A DNA stretch of 64,000 bases from Lachnospiraceae bacterium. Its GTDB lineage: Bacteria > Bacillota > Clostridia > Lachnospirales > Lachnospiraceae. The stretch spans positions 1 to 64,000 of the forward strand of contig CAJTBF010000004.1 in assembly GCA_910574195.1 (NCBI GenBank), read 5' to 3'. Shown one piece after another: positions 61,229 through 64,000 of this stretch. Below the pieces are notes generated by a model. It saw nothing but the letters and a program-made list of their open reading frames with translations. It searched no databases and was not told the DNA's origin. How positions within the stretch are numbered: the stretch's first letter is position 1; every line of letters begins with the position of its first letter. Position numbers and translations under genes: made by a program.

Positions 61229-62947
61229 TCAGCAATCCAAAATCATCTCTTCCAGAGTTCCGCCCGGCTGGATCATGGGATAGACCATTTCCTCCGGATC
61301 GATCAGAAATTCAATCAATGTGGGAACATTGGTATTTTTCTTTGCCTCTTCAAACGCCCCTTTGATATCTTCCCGCTTCTCTACTCGGATTCCTTTTGCA
61401 CCGTAGCTTTCCGCCAGTTTCACAAAATCCGGCGTATACACCGGTTTTTCCGCGCCTTCCGTCCGACGGGACAACGCGCCGGAACGCAGATCCGTCATCC
61501 CATATCGTTTCCCATAAAACAATTTTTGCCACTGCCGAACCATCCCCAGATACGTATTATTGAATACACACAGGATGACCGGAAGTTCCTCCAGAACCGC
61601 CGTGGCAAATTCCTGAATATTCATCTGCATCCCGCCATCCCCGGAGATCGCGATAACCGGGATATCCGGATTCCCCAGTTTTGCGCCGATTGCCCCCGGA
61701 AATCCGTAGCCCATGGTCCCCAGACCACCTGACATAATGATTCTTTTTTTCTCTGTGATCTCCGTAAATTGTGCCGCAAACATCTGATGCTGTCCCACGT
61801 CCGTCACCACAATTGCTTCCTCAAACTGCCGGTTGATCTCGTCAATAATGTCCTTCGGCCCCATCTCTCCCCGATGCTTCATATCCATCGGGTGTTCCTT
61901 CATCCATACCTGAACCATTCCCAGCCATTTCTTCGTATTACAGGGCTCCACATATTCTCTCATTTTCACTATGGCTTCTTTTGCGTCTGCCACAATCGGT
62001 ACGTCCACAGAGATATTTCTGGAAATAGAAGCCGTGTCAATGTCGATATGCACAATTTTGGCCTTTGGTGCAAACGCATGCAGCTTTCCGGTAATTCGGT
62101 CGTTGAACCTGGTTCCGATGGAAAACAGCAGGTCACATTCACTGACCGCCATATTTGCCGCATATGCGCCATGCATCCCCAGGTTCCCGATAAACAGCGG
62201 ATGATTCGTCGGGATGGCTCCCCGGCCCATCACCGTTGTAACCACCGGTACATTTGTTTTCTCCACCACTTCCGTAAATACTTCGTTGGCCCCGGCAATG
62301 TTCACTCCCCCACCGGCAAGAAACAATGGATGCTTTGCCTTATGCAGCATCTTGAGGGCACGCTTCAACTGCCCGATGTGTACGCTCGTATTGGGCTTAT
62401 AGCCCCGAATATTCACGTCCTTCGGATATTCTGCACTGCCCAGTTCCCCCATAACGTCTTTGGGCAGATCAATCAATACCGGTCCCGGTCTTCCTGTTCT
62501 GGCAATATAAAACGCCTCTTTGATCACCCGTCCCAGGTCTGCCCGGTTTCGGACTGTGACGCCGTATTTGGTAATACTTCTCGTAATCCCCACAATATCT
62601 ACTTCCTGAAACGCGTCATTTCCAATCAGATGTCTCGCCACCTGACCGGTAAAACAAACCAGAGGCACACTGTCATAATTTGCCGTTGCAAGTCCGGTCA
62701 CCAGGTTCGTTGCCCCCGGACCACTGGTCACCAGGCAAACCCCCACCTTTCCTGTCGTCCTTGCATACGCGTCCGCCTCATGCACCAGCGCCTGTTCATG
62801 CCGGGGAAGGATCACACGAATCTCATTCTGCCGGTATAACTCGTCACTGATGTCGATCGTACACGCTCCGGGGTATCCAAATAATGTATCCACACCTTCT
62901 TCTCTCAATGCCTTTACCAATAATTTGTTTCCCGAAATCTGTCTCAT
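61229..62947 (-). CDS. ilvB: Acetolactate synthase large subunit
   Basis: 572 residues. ThDP enzyme: HEQALVHEADAYARTTGKVG, the GATNLVTGLATANYDSVPLV core, FAD-region sequence and the ThDP motif GDGGMQMNIQEFATAV. It makes acetolactate and acetohydroxybutyrate for valine, leucine and isoleucine. ATG 62947 has AGGAGGA upstream. A T-box leader precedes it. Confidence 0.96.
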   Translation of the reverse strand: MRQISGNKLLVKALREEGVDTLFGYPGACTIDISDELYRQNEIRVILPRHEQALVHEADAYARTTGKVGVCLVTSGPGATNLVTGLATANYDSVPLVCFTGQVARHLIGNDAFQEVDIVGITRSITKYGVTVRNRADLGRVIKEAFYIARTGRPGPVLIDLPKDVMGELGSAEYPKDVNIRGYKPNTSVHIGQLKRALKMLHKAKHPLFLAGGGVNIAGANEVFTEVVEKTNVPVVTTVMGRGAIPTNHPLFIGNLGMHGAYAANMAVSECDLLFSIGTRFNDRITGKLHAFAPKAKIVHIDIDTASISRNISVDVPIVADAKEAIVKMREYVEPCNTKKWLGMVQVWMKEHPMDMKHRGEMGPKDIIDEINRQFEEAIVVTDVGQHQMFAAQFTEITEKKRIIMSGGLGTMGYGFPGAIGAKLGNPDIPVIAISGDGGMQMNIQEFATAVLEELPVILCVFNNTYLGMVRQWQKLFYGKRYGMTDLRSGALSRRTEGAEKPVYTPDFVKLAESYGAKGIRVEKREDIKGAFEEAKKNTNVPTLIEFLIDPEEMVYPMIQPGGTLEEMILDC

Positions 62948-63128
62948 ACACACTCCTCCTGTATCCATTCGTTTTTATAATATCCATTTTTCACTCTGCT
63001 TCATCCGGCCATCTATAAAACATACAGAAATCCAATTGCCTTATGTATATTACGGCATTCTCTGCCAGCCGCCGCATATGAAAATATGCCGGAAACCGGC
63101 GACTATATTTTTTCTGTATACTATGGCA

Positions 63129-63512
63129 AAAAAAATACCCTAAGCTGCCAGCCAACTTAGGGCGAATCCATCATCCGCGGTACCACCTAATTTCAGAGAC
63201 TTTTCTCTGCACTCTGCCAATACGGGAACTTCCTTCCGATATTGCTTCCCTGTAACGTGGGAACTACGTTGAAGCCTACTAAAATCTTACCGACAGTTCT
63301 GCCGGAACTTCTGTTGACATGTCTGCCGCTTCTCTGATCCGCTCTTCGACACTTCCGCCAGATTCTTCTTCGTTCGGTTCACTGCTCAGAGGCTACTTCC
63401 ATAATTTCTTCACGGAGATTTTCACCATCCATCTCCTCTCTTTGCTTCCGAAAACTATGTACTCCTCCTCGTCATTGCATTTTTCTTCGAAAATTGTAAA
63501 TAGAAATAAATT
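63129..63512 (-). promoter_or_regulatory. T-box riboswitch before ilvBN, predicted to sense tRNA-Val
   Basis: The T-box sequence AGGTGGTACCGCGG (63175-63188, minus strand) is followed by a terminator (CCCTAAG/CTTAGGG, 63138-63162, then eight T). Stem I shows GGAUGGUGAAA in the apical loop, and an AGUA/GAA internal loop. The specifier position after GAA reads GUA (63394-63396), a valine codon. Uncharged tRNA would favour antitermination. The leader ends about 180 bases before ilvB. Confidence 0.85.
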
Positions 63513-63518
63513 GTTATT

Positions 63519-63547
63519 ATTATAATGTGTGTTTTTCGCTTTGTCAA
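63519..63547 (-). promoter_or_regulatory. Consensus promoter of the T-box leader and ilvBN
   Basis: Minus strand TTGACA (63542-63547), 17 bases, TATAAT (63519-63524): perfect match to the sigma-A consensus. Confidence 0.88.
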
Positions 63548-63567
63548 TGCCGAATTCTTGATATATT

Positions 63568-64000
63568 TTAAGATCCAAGCGGAATCACTCCCCTGTTCTC
63601 ATATTTTGAAAAAACATATTCCAGATCAAAACAAGTCTGTTCTTCACTTACTTCCTTCAATTCCCATTCCGGCATCTGATCCAGATTCGCAAACCAGGTG
63701 TCTGCCTCATATGCGTGATCAATTTTGGTTACATATGCCGTATCACAATATGGGAGCAGCATTCGGTATACACTTCCTCCACCGATTACAAAAATCTCCT
63801 GTGAATTCTCTTTCTTCAGGCATCCTAAGACTTCTTGTAATTCTGCCAGGCTGTGTACAATCACAACACCTTTCTTCTGATACGCCTTCTTCGACGTCAG
63901 TACAATGTTCGTCCGGCCATCCAAAGGCAGCCCGCCCGGCAGGCTTTCCAATGTCTTTCTCCCCATGATCACCACCTGTCCCATGGTTTTTTCCCGAAAA
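63568..64000 (-). CDS. folA: Dihydrofolate reductase, N-terminus cut by window edge
   Basis: The visible 144 codons read from FREKTMGQVVIMGRKT through SLPGGLPLDGRTNIVLT, IFVIGGGSVYRMLLPY and a final EYVFSKYENRG. These are DHFR signatures (TMGxxVIMGRKT and GGG cofactor loops). It reduces dihydrofolate with NADPH. Its beginning lies beyond 64000. The stop at 63568 is about 20 bases from the ilvB promoter. Confidence 0.92.
   Translation of the reverse strand, partial: FREKTMGQVVIMGRKTLESLPGGLPLDGRTNIVLTSKKAYQKKGVVIVHSLAELQEVLGCLKKENSQEIFVIGGGSVYRMLLPYCDTAYVTKIDHAYEADTWFANLDQMPEWELKEVSEEQTCFDLEYVFSKYENRGVIPLGS

Noticed and set aside
61769-62839. 356-codon plus-strand frame inside ilvB
   Set aside because: Antisense shadow of a strongly conserved gene; His/Cys-rich implausible protein.
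63400-63408. AUU (isoleucine) as T-box specifier
   Set aside because: AUU lies in the paired strand above the loop (UAUG pairing with CAUA); GUA occupies the specifier position.

Overview
The window looks like the chromosome of a Gram-positive anaerobe of the class Clostridia, most likely Lachnospiraceae. The grounds are purine-rich AGGAGG ribosome sites, sigma-A type promoters, a T-box leader, and host genes typical of the group (yerC, DUF1836, DUF975, hslO, glutamine-dependent nadE, ilvBN/ilvE). The species cannot be fixed from sequence alone. Layout: bases 1-1020 hold the edge of an IS3-type element and two small accessory genes abutting the 3' end of rlmD, perhaps an island end. Bases 1021-8150 are ordinary chromosome: rlmD, a small membrane protein, pcrA, a short-chain dehydrogenase, a DUF1836 regulator and yerC. 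Bases 8582-48605 are an apparently complete prophage of about 40.0 kb. Bases 48608-64000 are chromosome again: a zinc-ribbon membrane protein, a PHP phosphoesterase, DUF975, nadE, hslO, a methyltransferase, an exported protein, ilvE, ilvN and ilvB behind a T-box leader, and a partial folA. || The prophage is integrated inside a lipoprotein gene for an NMT1/THI5-like substrate-binding protein. The N-terminal half lies at the right boundary and the C-terminal half at the left. Joining the halves across a shared AC dinucleotide restores one reading frame of 349 codons, so the integration can be read at base resolution. The integrase is a large serine recombinase whose stop codon lies beside the right attachment site. 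|| Prophage modules run right to left on the minus strand. They are: a repressor with two HTH domains and a LexA-type peptidase, opposite cro-like genes; early and replication genes (sigma-70-like protein, DUF2800, DUF2815, family A DNA polymerase, VirE-type primase-helicase, VRR-NUC, SNF2 helicase); an ArpU/RinA-type late activator with a repeat-bearing late promoter; packaging and head genes (HNH, terS, terL, portal, protease, capsid); connectors; tail genes including a -1 frameshifted tail assembly chaperone; then fibre, holin and an amidase/peptidase with ChW repeats. The phage is therefore an HK97-head siphovirus-like phage. || Accessory cargo sits in several places: a type I toxin/antisense RNA pair inside an inverted repeat (11.5-11.84 kb); a small-gene cassette with its own HTH regulator, four matching 16-bp operators and three strong promoters (8.7-10.4 kb); a Tad2-like (DUF2829) gene; a plus-strand two-gene membrane operon (42.6-43.5 kb); and a DUF4258/YgiT pair followed by a Uma2 nuclease behind the repressor. 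The small-gene cassette and the two-gene membrane operon are the best candidates for undescribed lysogenic-conversion or anti-defence functions. That is inference; nothing in the sequence proves it.
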